NCBI GenBank assembly: GCA_017520705.1
Contig: JAFXFF010000030.1
Span: 1 to 61,065 of the forward strand
Origin: Clostridia bacterium
GTDB taxonomy: Bacteria; Bacillota; Clostridia; Oscillospirales; Acutalibacteraceae
Direction: 5' to 3'
Length of the DNA stretch: 61,065 nucleotides
Both the position numbers and the translations under genes were made by a program. Positions 47,842-55,848 of the stretch are shown here, piece by piece. Numbering within the stretch: the first letter of the stretch is position 1; each line of letters opens with the position of its first letter. Below the pieces are notes generated by a model. It searched no databases, was not told where the DNA came from, and saw only the letters and a list, made by a program, of their open reading frames with translations.

Positions 47842-48584
47842 TGGCGGTGTACGTCGCGGTGCATAAGCAAACCACACTCCCGCAGGAGAGGGGGTATATC
47901 CCGTTGCAGGTGGGGGCGGATATCCATCCGCGTCTGCCCTATATGGGGGACAATACGGGGGTACACATCTCCGACAAAAACCCTCATTATTGTGAGCTAA
48001 CGGGACTGTTTTGGGTGTGGCAGAACACCCGCGATTCCTACAAGGGGCTGGTGCATTACCGCCGCTTTTTCACCATCCGCGGAAAGCTGCTCACCGAGGA
48101 GGAGATCGCGTATTACCTCACCGATTTCGACATCATTCTGCCCCGCCCCGAGCCGCTGCGGGAGTCTGCGTGGCAGGAGTTTTGTCTTCATAGCGGTTTT
48201 GAACGCGATCTGTTGCGTACGCGGCAGGCGGTGGCATCGGTGGACGCCCTGATGCTCCCCGCCTTTGATCGGGTGATGGCAGGGCGGCGGTTGCATCTCT
48301 ACAATATGCTCATCGCTCCTGCCGCCGAATTCGACGCCTATTGCCGGTGGCTGTTCGCGGTGCTGACGCAGGTGGAGGCCGGTACAGATCTCACGGGCTA
48401 TACGGCCTATCAGCAGCGGCTCTACGGCTTCTTGGGGGAGCGACTCTTAAATGTGTGGGTAGCTCATCGAGGGTTGAAGATCTGTGCCTTGCCCGTCAAA
48501 AACACCGAGCAAACGAAAGCGCAGGAGGTGCGGCTGTGGATGCGACGGCAAAGAAACCGTTTTTACCCGTCACTCCGCGGCTGA
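47841..48584 (+). CDS. DUF4422 capsular-polysaccharide glycosyltransferase-like protein
   Basis: A 247-residue protein of the DUF4422 family: IPLQVGADIHPRLPYMGDNT, GVHISDKNPHYCELTGLFWV, WQNTRDSYKGLVHYRRFF, and DIILPRPEPLRESAWQEFCL. Family members occur in capsule and lipopolysaccharide clusters and are thought to be glycosyltransferases. The start ATG shares its A with the preceding TGA. Its last 49 bases overlap the polymerase gene. The sugar is unknown. Confidence 0.85.
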   Translation: MAVYVAVHKQTTLPQERGYIPLQVGADIHPRLPYMGDNTGVHISDKNPHYCELTGLFWVWQNTRDSYKGLVHYRRFFTIRGKLLTEEEIAYYLTDFDIILPRPEPLRESAWQEFCLHSGFERDLLRTRQAVASVDALMLPAFDRVMAGRRLHLYNMLIAPAAEFDAYCRWLFAVLTQVEAGTDLTGYTAYQQRLYGFLGERLLNVWVAHRGLKICALPVKNTEQTKAQEVRLWMRRQRNRFYPSLRG

Positions 48585-49771
48585 GTCCGCGGTGGGTGGC
48601 GGCGGGGGAGTATCTGTTGATGATTTTGGTGGTGTTCTACGCCGCCGTGTGGTGCTTGTACACCCCTGCCAATTGCAATACCGCCCTGCGGTTCGGCGTC
48701 CCCTTGCTGGGTGCTTTACTGGTGCTGCGGGGCGATCCCATCTCTCCCCGCCTGTGGCGACGGGTAGGCTTTGTCGCGGCCTGTTTGGGAATTTATCTTG
48801 TGGCAACCCGCTACAACGGCATCCGCTTTGTGCTGTATTACATTCTGCCGCTGTTGCTGTTGCTCCTATACACAGGGTCCGGTGAGGATGGCGGCGTGGG
48901 ACTGCTGCACAAGCTGTGTGACATTATGACGGTGCTCACCGCCCTTTCTCTCTTTTTCTATCTTTTCGGCACGGTGCTCCATTGGATTCCCAAGACCGAT
49001 CTGGCCGCTTTCTATTGGGGTGGCGGCTGGCGCACCTGCCCGTCCTATTTTCACCTTTACTACGAGGCACAGCAGATCACCTTTTTCGGATGGGATCTGC
49101 CCCGCAATTGCGGCGTCTTCCCCGAAGCGCCCGGCTTCGCGGTGTTTCTGGTTGCGGCCACCGCCGCCGAGGTGTTGCTGCGTGACCGCCCCCGTCTGTG
49201 GCGGTGTGTGCTGTTCGCGGTGGCGACGGTCACCACCGTGTCGGTGAAGGCGTTTCTCCTGATGGCGGCGGTGTTCACCCTGCGGTACGTGCTGTGGCCG
49301 CCCTCGTGGCTGTCCCGCCGCGTGCGGATGTGGCTGTTCCCCGTCCTCGGTGTGGGGATGACGCTGGCGGCGTCGGTGCTCTTATGGGATAAGCTCACCT
49401 CGGTGTCGGGTTTTATGCGGCTGGACGATGTGGCGGCCTGCCTCAAGGCTTTTTCTACTGCTCCCATCTTCGGCACAGGCTATTGGAACGATGCCTCCAT
49501 CGTCCCCTTTTTCTCCTATCCTGATCGCTACAATAACGGCCTGAGCATGGGTGCGGCGGTGATCTTGGCCCAAGGAGGGCTGTATCTTTCCACCCTGTAT
49601 TGGTGGCCTGCCGTGGGCTGCGTTGTACGAAGCCGCGGCCATCGGCGGCGGTGGGTGGCCTTTTCCTTCATTTACGCCGCGTTGCTGTTCAGCGGCAATA
49701 TCGTGTATCACTTCCTCACGCTGCTGTTCATCGCCGTGCTGTGCGCGGTGGGGAGGGAGGATGCGCCGTGA
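48536..49771 (+). CDS. O-antigen/exopolysaccharide polymerase-like membrane protein (Wzy-type)
   Basis: A 411-residue protein with about ten membrane helices (for example YLLMILVVFYAAVWCLY, VLYYILPLLLLLLY, VTALSLFFYLFGTVL, FSFIYAALLFSGNIVYHF) and a long outer loop around FYWGGGWRTCPSYFHLYYEA followed by NCGVFPEAPGFAVF, the ExPxFA pattern of many Wzy-like polymerases. GTG start at 48536, 8 bases after GCAGGAGG. Between glycosyltransferases and a flippase, a polymerase role is likely, though such proteins are diverse. Confidence 0.75.
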   Translation: MDATAKKPFLPVTPRLSPRWVAAGEYLLMILVVFYAAVWCLYTPANCNTALRFGVPLLGALLVLRGDPISPRLWRRVGFVAACLGIYLVATRYNGIRFVLYYILPLLLLLLYTGSGEDGGVGLLHKLCDIMTVLTALSLFFYLFGTVLHWIPKTDLAAFYWGGGWRTCPSYFHLYYEAQQITFFGWDLPRNCGVFPEAPGFAVFLVAATAAEVLLRDRPRLWRCVLFAVATVTTVSVKAFLLMAAVFTLRYVLWPPSWLSRRVRMWLFPVLGVGMTLAASVLLWDKLTSVSGFMRLDDVAACLKAFSTAPIFGTGYWNDASIVPFFSYPDRYNNGLSMGAAVILAQGGLYLSTLYWWPAVGCVVRSRGHRRRWVAFSFIYAALLFSGNIVYHFLTLLFIAVLCAVGREDAP

Positions 49772-51198
49772 CCGCCCCCAGCCTGCGCAAAAACTACCTC
49801 TACACCGTGGTGGTCCAGCTGGTATCGATGCTGTCCCCTCTCGTCACCGCTCCGTATGTGGCACGGGTGCTGGGATCGGATGGGGTGGGCACCTTCAGCT
49901 ACGTTCAGTCGGTGGCTACGGTGTTTTCGCTGTTTGCCGCCTTGGGTCTCAGCGCCTACGGTCTGCGGGAGGTTTCCCGCGCCCGTAACGCGCCCGAGGC
50001 GGTTTCCCGCCTGTTTTGGGAGTTGACCCTTCTGCGTTTCGGCACCACCTCGCTGACGCTGGTGCTGTACGCCCTCCTCTGCCTGTGGGTGGGGGATTGG
50101 CGGCTGTATGGGGTGATGGGTCTGCTGATCCTCGCTACGGGGTTGGACCTCACCTGGTTTTTTCAGGCGATGGAACGCTTCGGCACCCTGATGCTGCGCC
50201 ATCTGGCGGTGAAGGTGCTGGGGGTGGTCCTTATTTTCGTATGGGTACGGGATGAGGGAGACGTGGCGGTCTATGCCCTGATTCAGACGGGCACCACCCT
50301 GCTGTCCAACCTGCTTTTATGGCCCCGCTTGCGCGGGTTGGTGGGGCGGCGGCCGACCTGCCGCCCTCTTTCTCACCTGCGTCCCTCCTTGGTTTATTTT
50401 GTCCCCGCCATCGCTACCTCGGTCTATACTGTGTTGGATAAGACGATGCTGGGTGTCATCGCGCGGGATATGGCGCAGAACGGCTATTACGAGAGTGCTC
50501 ACAAGATCATCCGCCTGCTGATGGCGGTGCTCACCTCTCTTAACGTGGTGGTGGGGGTGCGTACCTCTTACCTCTTCGGGCAGAATCGGGAGGGAGAGGT
50601 GCGCGCCCACTTGATGGATACCTACCGCTTTATGTGCGCGTTGGCCTTTCCGCTGTGCGGCGGGCTGATGGCCTGCGGCAATGGCTTTGCCGTGGCCTTT
50701 TTCGGCCCGGATTTCGCCGCCGCGGGTGGAATGCTGACCTGGTTTGCCCCGCTGCTTTTCATCATCGGCACCAGCAACGTTTTGGGCAGCTTATACCTTA
50801 CCCCCGGCGGCTATCGGCGGCTGAGCAACCGCGCCATTATAACAGGTGCGGCGGTGAACTTGGTGCTCAATCTCCTGCTCATCCCCCGTTTTGGCGGCTA
50901 CGGGGCCGTGGCTGCCTCGGTGGCGGCGGAGACCGCCATCTCCGCCCTTTATCTGCGCTTCACCCACTCCTTTTTATCCGCCGTTCGGCTGCTGCGGGTG
51001 GCGGGGCGTTACGCTCTATACGGGGCGGCGGTGTTTGCTGTGGCGTGGGCGATGGCCCGCGGCATGCCTCCTACGTTGCTTACTGTGCTGGCGCAGACGG
51101 CGGTGGGGGCGACAGTGTATGCCGTCTTGCTCATCCTCTTCCGCGATCCCGTATGGGACGTGTGGCAAAATTTACGAAAAGGCGGTGATACTCCGTGA
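49768..51198 (+). CDS. Polysaccharide flippase (Wzx/MATE-like, MOP superfamily)
   Basis: A 476-residue, roughly fourteen-helix protein of the MOP superfamily. The opening NYLYTVVVQLVSMLSPLVTA followed by PYVARVLGSDGVGTFSYVQS is the canonical Wzx start, and LTWFFQAMERF and AIATSVYTVLDKTMLGV mark further helices. It would flip undecaprenyl-linked repeat units to the outer face. A GTG at 49768 overlaps the polymerase stop by 4 bases (GTGA), and GGGAGGGAGGATGCGCC precedes it. It overlaps licD-like gene start in the same manner. Confidence 0.9.
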   Translation: MTAPSLRKNYLYTVVVQLVSMLSPLVTAPYVARVLGSDGVGTFSYVQSVATVFSLFAALGLSAYGLREVSRARNAPEAVSRLFWELTLLRFGTTSLTLVLYALLCLWVGDWRLYGVMGLLILATGLDLTWFFQAMERFGTLMLRHLAVKVLGVVLIFVWVRDEGDVAVYALIQTGTTLLSNLLLWPRLRGLVGRRPTCRPLSHLRPSLVYFVPAIATSVYTVLDKTMLGVIARDMAQNGYYESAHKIIRLLMAVLTSLNVVVGVRTSYLFGQNREGEVRAHLMDTYRFMCALAFPLCGGLMACGNGFAVAFFGPDFAAAGGMLTWFAPLLFIIGTSNVLGSLYLTPGGYRRLSNRAIITGAAVNLVLNLLLIPRFGGYGAVAASVAAETAISALYLRFTHSFLSAVRLLRVAGRYALYGAAVFAVAWAMARGMPPTLLTVLAQTAVGATVYAVLLILFRDPVWDVWQNLRKGGDTP

Positions 51199-52058
51199 AA
51201 ATTCCACCTCCCTTTTACGAGCCCGAGTTGCGGGACGGCTATCTCGTTTCAGTCGAGATGAAGCGGGTATGGGCGATGCAGTTGACCCTGTTGGTCGTTT
51301 TTGACGGGGTGTGCCGCCGTCATGGGCTTGCCTACTTCGCGGGCGGCGGCACCCTTTTGGGGGCTGTCCGCCACGGCGGCTATATCCCGTGGGACGACGA
51401 TATCGATCTGTTTATGCTCCGAGAGGATTACGACCGTCTGCTGGAGGTGGGGGGCGATTTTGCGGCGCCTTTTTTCTTGCAAACTGCCTACAACGACAGG
51501 GGCTACAGCCGCGGCCACGCCCAGCTGCGGCTGGACGGCACCACCGCCATGCTGGAGGGGGAGAGAGGGCGGTATCGCTTTCATCAGGGCATTTTTATCG
51601 ACATCTTCCCCCTCGACGGAGTCCCCGATGACCCCGCCGCGCAGGCCTCCCAGCGCCGGCGCTTGGCGCGGTGGAACAAGTGGCTGGCCGCCACGGTGCG
51701 CTATCCCGGCAGCCCCCACAAGACCTTGTTCAAAACCGCCCTCCATCATCTCCTGTCCCCGATTCCCTATCGGTGGCTCTTCCGTGGCATGGAACGGGAG
51801 TGCAGGCGGTATCGGGATACCTCGCGGGTGGCTTTGCTCAGCTTCGACCCGCAGTCCGACCGTTGGGTGATGCCCCGTGACGCTTTTTCGGGGGCGGTGT
51901 ATTGGCCCTTTGAGCACACCCGCATTCCCATCCCTGTGGGATTCGATGACGTGCTCACTATCGCTTATGGCGATTGGCGCATCCCTCGGCATGAGCCCAC
52001 CTATCACGAGGGGATTTTCTTTGATCCCCACCGCGATTGGCGGGACTATCGGAAATGA
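51195..52058 (+). CDS. LicD family phosphotransferase
   Basis: A 287-residue LicD-type protein: HGLAYFAGGGTLLGAVRHGG, YIPWDDDIDLFMLREDYDRL (the nucleotidyltransferase-fold GG...DDD metal site), FIDIFPLDGVPDD, and GDWRIPRHEPTYH at the end. LicD proteins attach phosphocholine or similar phospho-alcohols to surface glycans and teichoic acids. No licA, licB or licC was found in the window, so the donor is open. GTG start at 51195 overlapping the flippase stop. It closes the exopolysaccharide cluster. Confidence 0.9.
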   Translation: MKIPPPFYEPELRDGYLVSVEMKRVWAMQLTLLVVFDGVCRRHGLAYFAGGGTLLGAVRHGGYIPWDDDIDLFMLREDYDRLLEVGGDFAAPFFLQTAYNDRGYSRGHAQLRLDGTTAMLEGERGRYRFHQGIFIDIFPLDGVPDDPAAQASQRRRLARWNKWLAATVRYPGSPHKTLFKTALHHLLSPIPYRWLFRGMERECRRYRDTSRVALLSFDPQSDRWVMPRDAFSGAVYWPFEHTRIPIPVGFDDVLTIAYGDWRIPRHEPTYHEGIFFDPHRDWRDYRK

Positions 52059-52088
52059 AAAAACCGCTGTCATCCGACAGCGGTTTTT
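52059..52088 (+). terminator. Intrinsic terminator after exopolysaccharide cluster
   Basis: A 13-base stem AAAAACCGCTGTC / GACAGCGGTTTTT (52059-52071 and 52076-52088), loop ATCC. Confidence 0.88.
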
Positions 52089-52120
52089 CATATGGCATAA
52101 TTTTAAACTGAGATGAGATT

Positions 52121-52145
52121 CGTAGGGGGCGTCCTCGACCGCCCG
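52121..52145. repeat. GTAGGG-family repeat, diverged copy
   Basis: GTAGGGGGCG followed by TCCTCGACCGCCCG resembles the GTAGGG elements at 3114, 3189 and 40373, though with a different centre. It lies directly at the thiT stop. Confidence 0.5.
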
Positions 52146-52148
52146 TGC

Positions 52149-52958
52149 TTATTTTTTCTTCCCGTTAATGAGAGCACACACGCCCCATACGGCCACACCT
52201 GTGGCGGTGACGATACCCACCACGCCCCAGTTGACCAGCGCCAGATTGGTGATGACGAAGTCGCCGGTCTCGGCGTCCTGCAGGGGGCGGAAGATCTCCA
52301 CCACGTCCCACACGGCGGCGGCCAGCAGGGCCGCCTTGCCGATGAGAGACAGGGCAAAGCTGCCGTTTTTCGCCACCTGCTTGGCACGGGTGGGCATTTC
52401 CTCCCGCAGATCCACCGCCTTGGAGAGGTACCAGGCGCCCAGAGCGGTGACGATGGTTTCGGGGATCATATAGGTGGCGTTGTAGGCCAGAGAATAGATC
52501 AGCGCCGCGCTGTCGGGGATGGAGAGACCCGCCCACACGGTGCAGCCGGCGATGGTGTGCAGGATATACCGCAGCGCTCCCGTCAGCAGAGCGCCCAGCA
52601 CCAGCGCCACTCCCTGGCTGCCGCACTTGCGGCGGAAGATACCGCCCAGGCCCAGCACGGTGAAGGCTAAGAGATAATCCAGCATCACAATGGCGATCAC
52701 CGCTTGGATGGAGAAGCCGTAGGAAAAGACACTGGTTCCCAACATCAGCTGGATCAGCGCGTGGGCAAAGGCGGTGAGGAGACCTTGCCAGATCCCGTGG
52801 CGGTAGGCCACGAGGATGAGGGGCAGGGCAGAGAAGGCGGTGATACTGCCGCCGTAGGGCAGATCCAGCACCTTCACCAGGCTGAGTACCGTGGCCATGG
52901 CCAGCATCAGGCCGCTTTCCACCAATCGGAGCATGCTTTTCTGTTTGTTTGCTTGCAT
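52149..52958 (-). CDS. thiT: Energy-coupled thiamine transporter ThiT (ECF S-component)
   Basis: A protein of 269 residues whose first 180 match ThiT: LVESGLMLAMATVLSLVKVL followed by DLPYGGSITAFSALPLI, YRHGIWQGLLTAFAHALIQL, and YNATYMIPETIVTALGAWYL, which carry the AxxxA helix and thiamine-contact regions. It is longer than a typical ThiT, with an extra C-terminal part of about 80 residues (two more helices, ALLAAAVWDVVEIF and WGVVGIVTATGVAVWGVCAL). ThiT uses a shared ECF energising module encoded elsewhere. Start ATG at 52958 after AAGGAAGGAATAAAA. A TPP riboswitch upstream confirms the thiamine role. Confidence 0.93.
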   Translation of the reverse strand: MQANKQKSMLRLVESGLMLAMATVLSLVKVLDLPYGGSITAFSALPLILVAYRHGIWQGLLTAFAHALIQLMLGTSVFSYGFSIQAVIAIVMLDYLLAFTVLGLGGIFRRKCGSQGVALVLGALLTGALRYILHTIAGCTVWAGLSIPDSAALIYSLAYNATYMIPETIVTALGAWYLSKAVDLREEMPTRAKQVAKNGSFALSLIGKAALLAAAVWDVVEIFRPLQDAETGDFVITNLALVNWGVVGIVTATGVAVWGVCALINGKKK

Positions 52959-52995
52959 TTTTATTCCTTCCTTTTCTAAAAATTGCAATCGGACA

Positions 52996-53028
52996 AACAA
53001 AAAACCTCCGCCCAAGTTGGGCGGAGGT
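52996..53028 (-). terminator. Riboswitch-controlled terminator upstream of thiT
   Basis: A 10-base stem ACCTCCGCCC (53004-53013) / GGGCGGAGGT (53019-53028) followed on the minus strand by a U-run (52996-53003). It lies between the TPP aptamer and thiT and would stop transcription when TPP is bound. Confidence 0.88.
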
Positions 53029-53061
53029 GATACAGCATACACTGTCGGTGTTTTGTGATAA

Positions 53062-53147
53062 AACATCCCTCCGCCGGCATTATCCGGATCAGGTTCAGGG
53101 TTGGGCATTCGCCCTCTCAGCCACACTCAATGGAGCAGCACCCCTTG
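53062..53147 (-). promoter_or_regulatory. TPP (thiamine pyrophosphate) riboswitch aptamer
   Basis: The minus strand reads GGGGTGCT, then GGCTGAGAGGGC and ACCTGATCCGGATAATGCCG followed by GCGGAGGGA, which are the conserved THI-box elements (CTGAGA; ACCTGAT; GGATAATGCC; GGAGGGA) in the right order and spacing. With the terminator downstream it forms a TPP-off switch for thiT. Confidence 0.96.
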
Positions 53148-53207
53148 TTTTGTCTGTTCGGTTGTGAAGCCATTGTAGCACCGTTTCGACGGTTTGTCAA
53201 CAGCCAA

Positions 53208-54575
53208 TCACGCCGCGTTGGGCGGGATGGTGAGGCTGTAGAGTTCCTCCTCTACCACCTCGGGTACGCCGTCGGGATAATAGAACAGCGTCCACGCCAC
53301 CGTCTCGGTGATGGTGATGGCATCACCTGTTTCGGAGCTGAAGTCCTCGTAGGTTTGGGTGATGCGGTTGCCGTCGGCATCGTAGGCGTTGGCGGTGGAT
53401 GCGGTTCGCCCGCTGCTGTAGGTGATCGTATCGGTGAGTAGACCGCCTTTCGCGTCATAGGTGCAGACACGCGCCCATGTGACCTCGTCGGTGAGGGAGA
53501 GGCGGGTCTGGGACAGACAGTTGCCGCTCTCGTCATAGGTGTACACCACGCGATCTACGCCGTTGCTTTCCTCGATGAGGTTGCCGTCGCCGTCATAGGT
53601 ATAATAGTCGGCGCCGGAGGAGCGGGTGGTCTTCACCAGCCGCCCTTGCTCATCGTAGGTGTTCTCCAGGGTGATCAGGGGGCCGTTGGTCCCTTTTTCG
53701 GTCCACTCTCGCAGGAGTCGTCCCTGCTCGTCGTATTCGGTGACGCGCGTCCCCAGGACGCTGGAATTGCGCTTCCGCACTTGATAAACGGCACCGTTTT
53801 CGTGATAGGAGGTTTCCACCTGATCCCAGCCGCCGTCTTTGAAGGTGATCTTTTTGAGAGTCTCTTTGCCACTCTCGTTATAGGTATAGGTGGTGGTAAC
53901 CTCCTCACCGCCACCGTTGCTGTAGGAGGAGACGCGTTTTTCTTCGGCCAGATTGCCTTTTTCATCGTAGGCGTAGGTGTAGGTGGTTTCATCCCGCCGG
54001 ATGACGTCCTCAAAGGTGTTTTCCGTTGCGTGATGCTTACGGGTGAGTCGTCCTGCCGCATCGTAGGTATAGGTGACGGTGCGGGTATAGCTGTCGGATG
54101 CGGCGATCTCTTTGGTGAGCCGTCCGTTGTCATCATAGGTGTACACCGTCTCGGTCTTGTTGCCTTTGTCGGTGTGAACGTGCTTTAACGGATTGCCTTG
54201 CTTGTCGTAGGTGAGCTCGGTGGAAAAGTGCATATCCGATTTGTCGCTGTGGATGGTGGCGCGGATGGTGGTGGGCACGAACACGAATTGCGCCAGCAGC
54301 GCCTGCTTGAGGGGGTTGTCCCATTCCTTCAGCAGGGTGTAGGCGGTGGTGAAATCCTGCCCGTCGATGGCGGCGCAGATGGCGGCCGCCTGCGCATCCT
54401 GCTCGGTGGCGGCAAGCAGACGGTCATAGGGCGCCTTGGTGGTGGTGACGGGCGCCGCAGTCGTGGTGCTTGGCGGTGTGTCCTGCGGTTTGTCCGTGTC
54501 CTGCGGTGCCTTCCCGCAGGCGCCGAGCACCACCAACAGCACACACAGAAGCAGGACTAACATACGTTTTTTCAT
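53208..54575 (-). CDS. YD-repeat lipoprotein
   Basis: A 455-residue lipoprotein (lipobox VVLGAC) with a Thr-rich linker, a helical region (about 45-100), then about fifteen imperfect YD/RHS-type repeats such as YTYDDNGRLTKEIAASDSYT, NTYDEQGRLVKTTRSSG and YTYDGDGNLIEESN. YD repeats build beta-rich shells or fibres on the cell surface. There is no RHS core or toxin domain, so this is a stand-alone surface repeat protein. The start is taken as ATG at 54575, 7 bases after GGAGG; a longer in-frame ATG at 54629 has its own AGGAGG and cannot be excluded. Likely monocistronic. Confidence 0.85.
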   Translation of the reverse strand: MKKRMLVLLLCVLLVVLGACGKAPQDTDKPQDTPPSTTTAAPVTTTKAPYDRLLAATEQDAQAAAICAAIDGQDFTTAYTLLKEWDNPLKQALLAQFVFVPTTIRATIHSDKSDMHFSTELTYDKQGNPLKHVHTDKGNKTETVYTYDDNGRLTKEIAASDSYTRTVTYTYDAAGRLTRKHHATENTFEDVIRRDETTYTYAYDEKGNLAEEKRVSSYSNGGGEEVTTTYTYNESGKETLKKITFKDGGWDQVETSYHENGAVYQVRKRNSSVLGTRVTEYDEQGRLLREWTEKGTNGPLITLENTYDEQGRLVKTTRSSGADYYTYDGDGNLIEESNGVDRVVYTYDESGNCLSQTRLSLTDEVTWARVCTYDAKGGLLTDTITYSSGRTASTANAYDADGNRITQTYEDFSSETGDAITITETVAWTLFYYPDGVPEVVEEELYSLTIPPNAA

Positions 54576-54662
54576 AGACATTCCTCCATTGTGATGTGAA
54601 ATCGGTTGTGCTTTCTCAGACAAAGCCATAGGACTCACCTCCTAATACATCACTTCATTCTC

Positions 54663-54691
54663 ATTATAGGCGTGGATGAAACTGCTGTCAA
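54663..54691 (-). promoter_or_regulatory. Consensus promoter for YD-repeat lipoprotein gene
   Basis: Minus-strand perfect TTGACA (54691-54686), a 17-base spacer and a perfect TATAAT (54668-54663). Transcription would start near 54656, upstream of both candidate start codons. Confidence 0.88.
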
Positions 54692-54819
54692 CGGGTGCCA
54701 CGCAAAATTGGATACCTACACAAAAAAGAAGGGCACTTTGTGCAAGGTGTTTTCACCTCTCAAGACGGATTTTTTCGCTTGCGGTCACAAGGAATGAAAA
54801 TATTTCCATCCCTCTTGAA

Positions 54820-54848
54820 TTGACGGAAAAGATGTGCTATTATATAAT
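54820..54848 (+). promoter_or_regulatory. Promoter for dnaD operon
   Basis: TTGACG (54820-54825), a 17-base spacer and a perfect TATAAT (54843-54848), 38 bases before the GTG start of dnaD. Confidence 0.85.
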
Positions 54849-54885
54849 ATTAGTATGGGATTTTATGTCGAAAGGAGGGGGAACC

Positions 54886-55830
54886 GTGTCTCAGTACGTA
54901 TGGAACGGCGGCGACCTGAATAACCTATTGGTGTTGCCCGCCGCGGTGGCGGATTGTCTGCCCCGTGCCGGAGCCGAGCAGCTGCGGGTGCTGTTGTGGT
55001 TCTCCCGCTGCGGGCAGGATTTTGACGCCGCCGCCTGCGCTGCCGCTCTGGGTATGAGCGAGCAGGAGTGTGTGGGCTGTCTCAACTACTGGGTGGAGCA
55101 GGGCATCCTTCGTTCTGCGGACGCCGTTGCCACCCCTGTCATTGCCGAGCCGACTCAAAAGGCGGCCCGCCCCACGGCGGTCAAGCCGGTGTGGAAAGAG
55201 GTCGTGGCCTACCAGCAGGAGCACAAGGAGTTTAACGCGTTCCTGCAGGAGGTGAGCGCTCGCCTCGGCCGCCCCCTCAACCACGGGGACAACGCCACCC
55301 TTTTGTACCTCATCACCACCGCCGGAGTGCCTCAGACCTCGGTGCTGCTGGCTGCCGCCTACGCCGTATCCATCGGCAAGGCCAGTATGCGCTATATCGA
55401 GTCGTTGGTGTTGGGCTGGGCGGACGAGGACATCGTCACCCCCGAGCAGGTGGACTTAAAGATTCGCGAGCTCACCGAGACTCGCGCCGCCGCCGACAAG
55501 GTGGAGAAGATCCTCTCGTTGGTGCGCCCTCTCAATGCCGCCCAGGCAAAATTGGCACACAAGTGGTTGACGGTGTGGTGCTTCAGCGATGCGATGCTGC
55601 AGCACGCCCAAACCTTGACGTTGGAGAATTGCGACAAGTTCAGTCCCGCTTATATGGATAAGATTCTGGAGCGCTGGCACGCCGAGGGTATTCACTCTCC
55701 CGACCGTATTGAGGCTCCCAAGGCCAAGAAGAAGGGCCCTGCCTCCACCAACCCGGAGCAGAGCAGTCTGGACAGCGATTTTGAGCAGCAGCTGCTTAAA
55801 TACCGCCCCAAATTCAATAAGAAGGACTAA
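54886..55830 (+). CDS. DnaD domain replication protein
   Basis: A 314-residue protein. An N-terminal winged-helix-like part (about 1-85, LPRAGAEQLRVLLWFSRCG; ACAAALGMSEQECVGCLNYW) is followed by a linker and the DnaD/DnaB C-terminal domain (about 100-260), with GWADEDIVTPEQV and the YMDKILERWHAEGIHSPDRI motif that binds DNA in DnaD. It acts in primosome assembly at origins or stalled forks. A GTG at 54886 follows GAAAGGAGGGGGAACC and is preferred to an in-frame ATG at 54865, which is upstream of the ribosome site. dnaI follows 18 bases later. Confidence 0.88.
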   Translation: MSQYVWNGGDLNNLLVLPAAVADCLPRAGAEQLRVLLWFSRCGQDFDAAACAAALGMSEQECVGCLNYWVEQGILRSADAVATPVIAEPTQKAARPTAVKPVWKEVVAYQQEHKEFNAFLQEVSARLGRPLNHGDNATLLYLITTAGVPQTSVLLAAAYAVSIGKASMRYIESLVLGWADEDIVTPEQVDLKIRELTETRAAADKVEKILSLVRPLNAAQAKLAHKWLTVWCFSDAMLQHAQTLTLENCDKFSPAYMDKILERWHAEGIHSPDRIEAPKAKKKGPASTNPEQSSLDSDFEQQLLKYRPKFNKKD

Positions 55831-55848
55831 AAGGAGGTGCTTTTCCCC

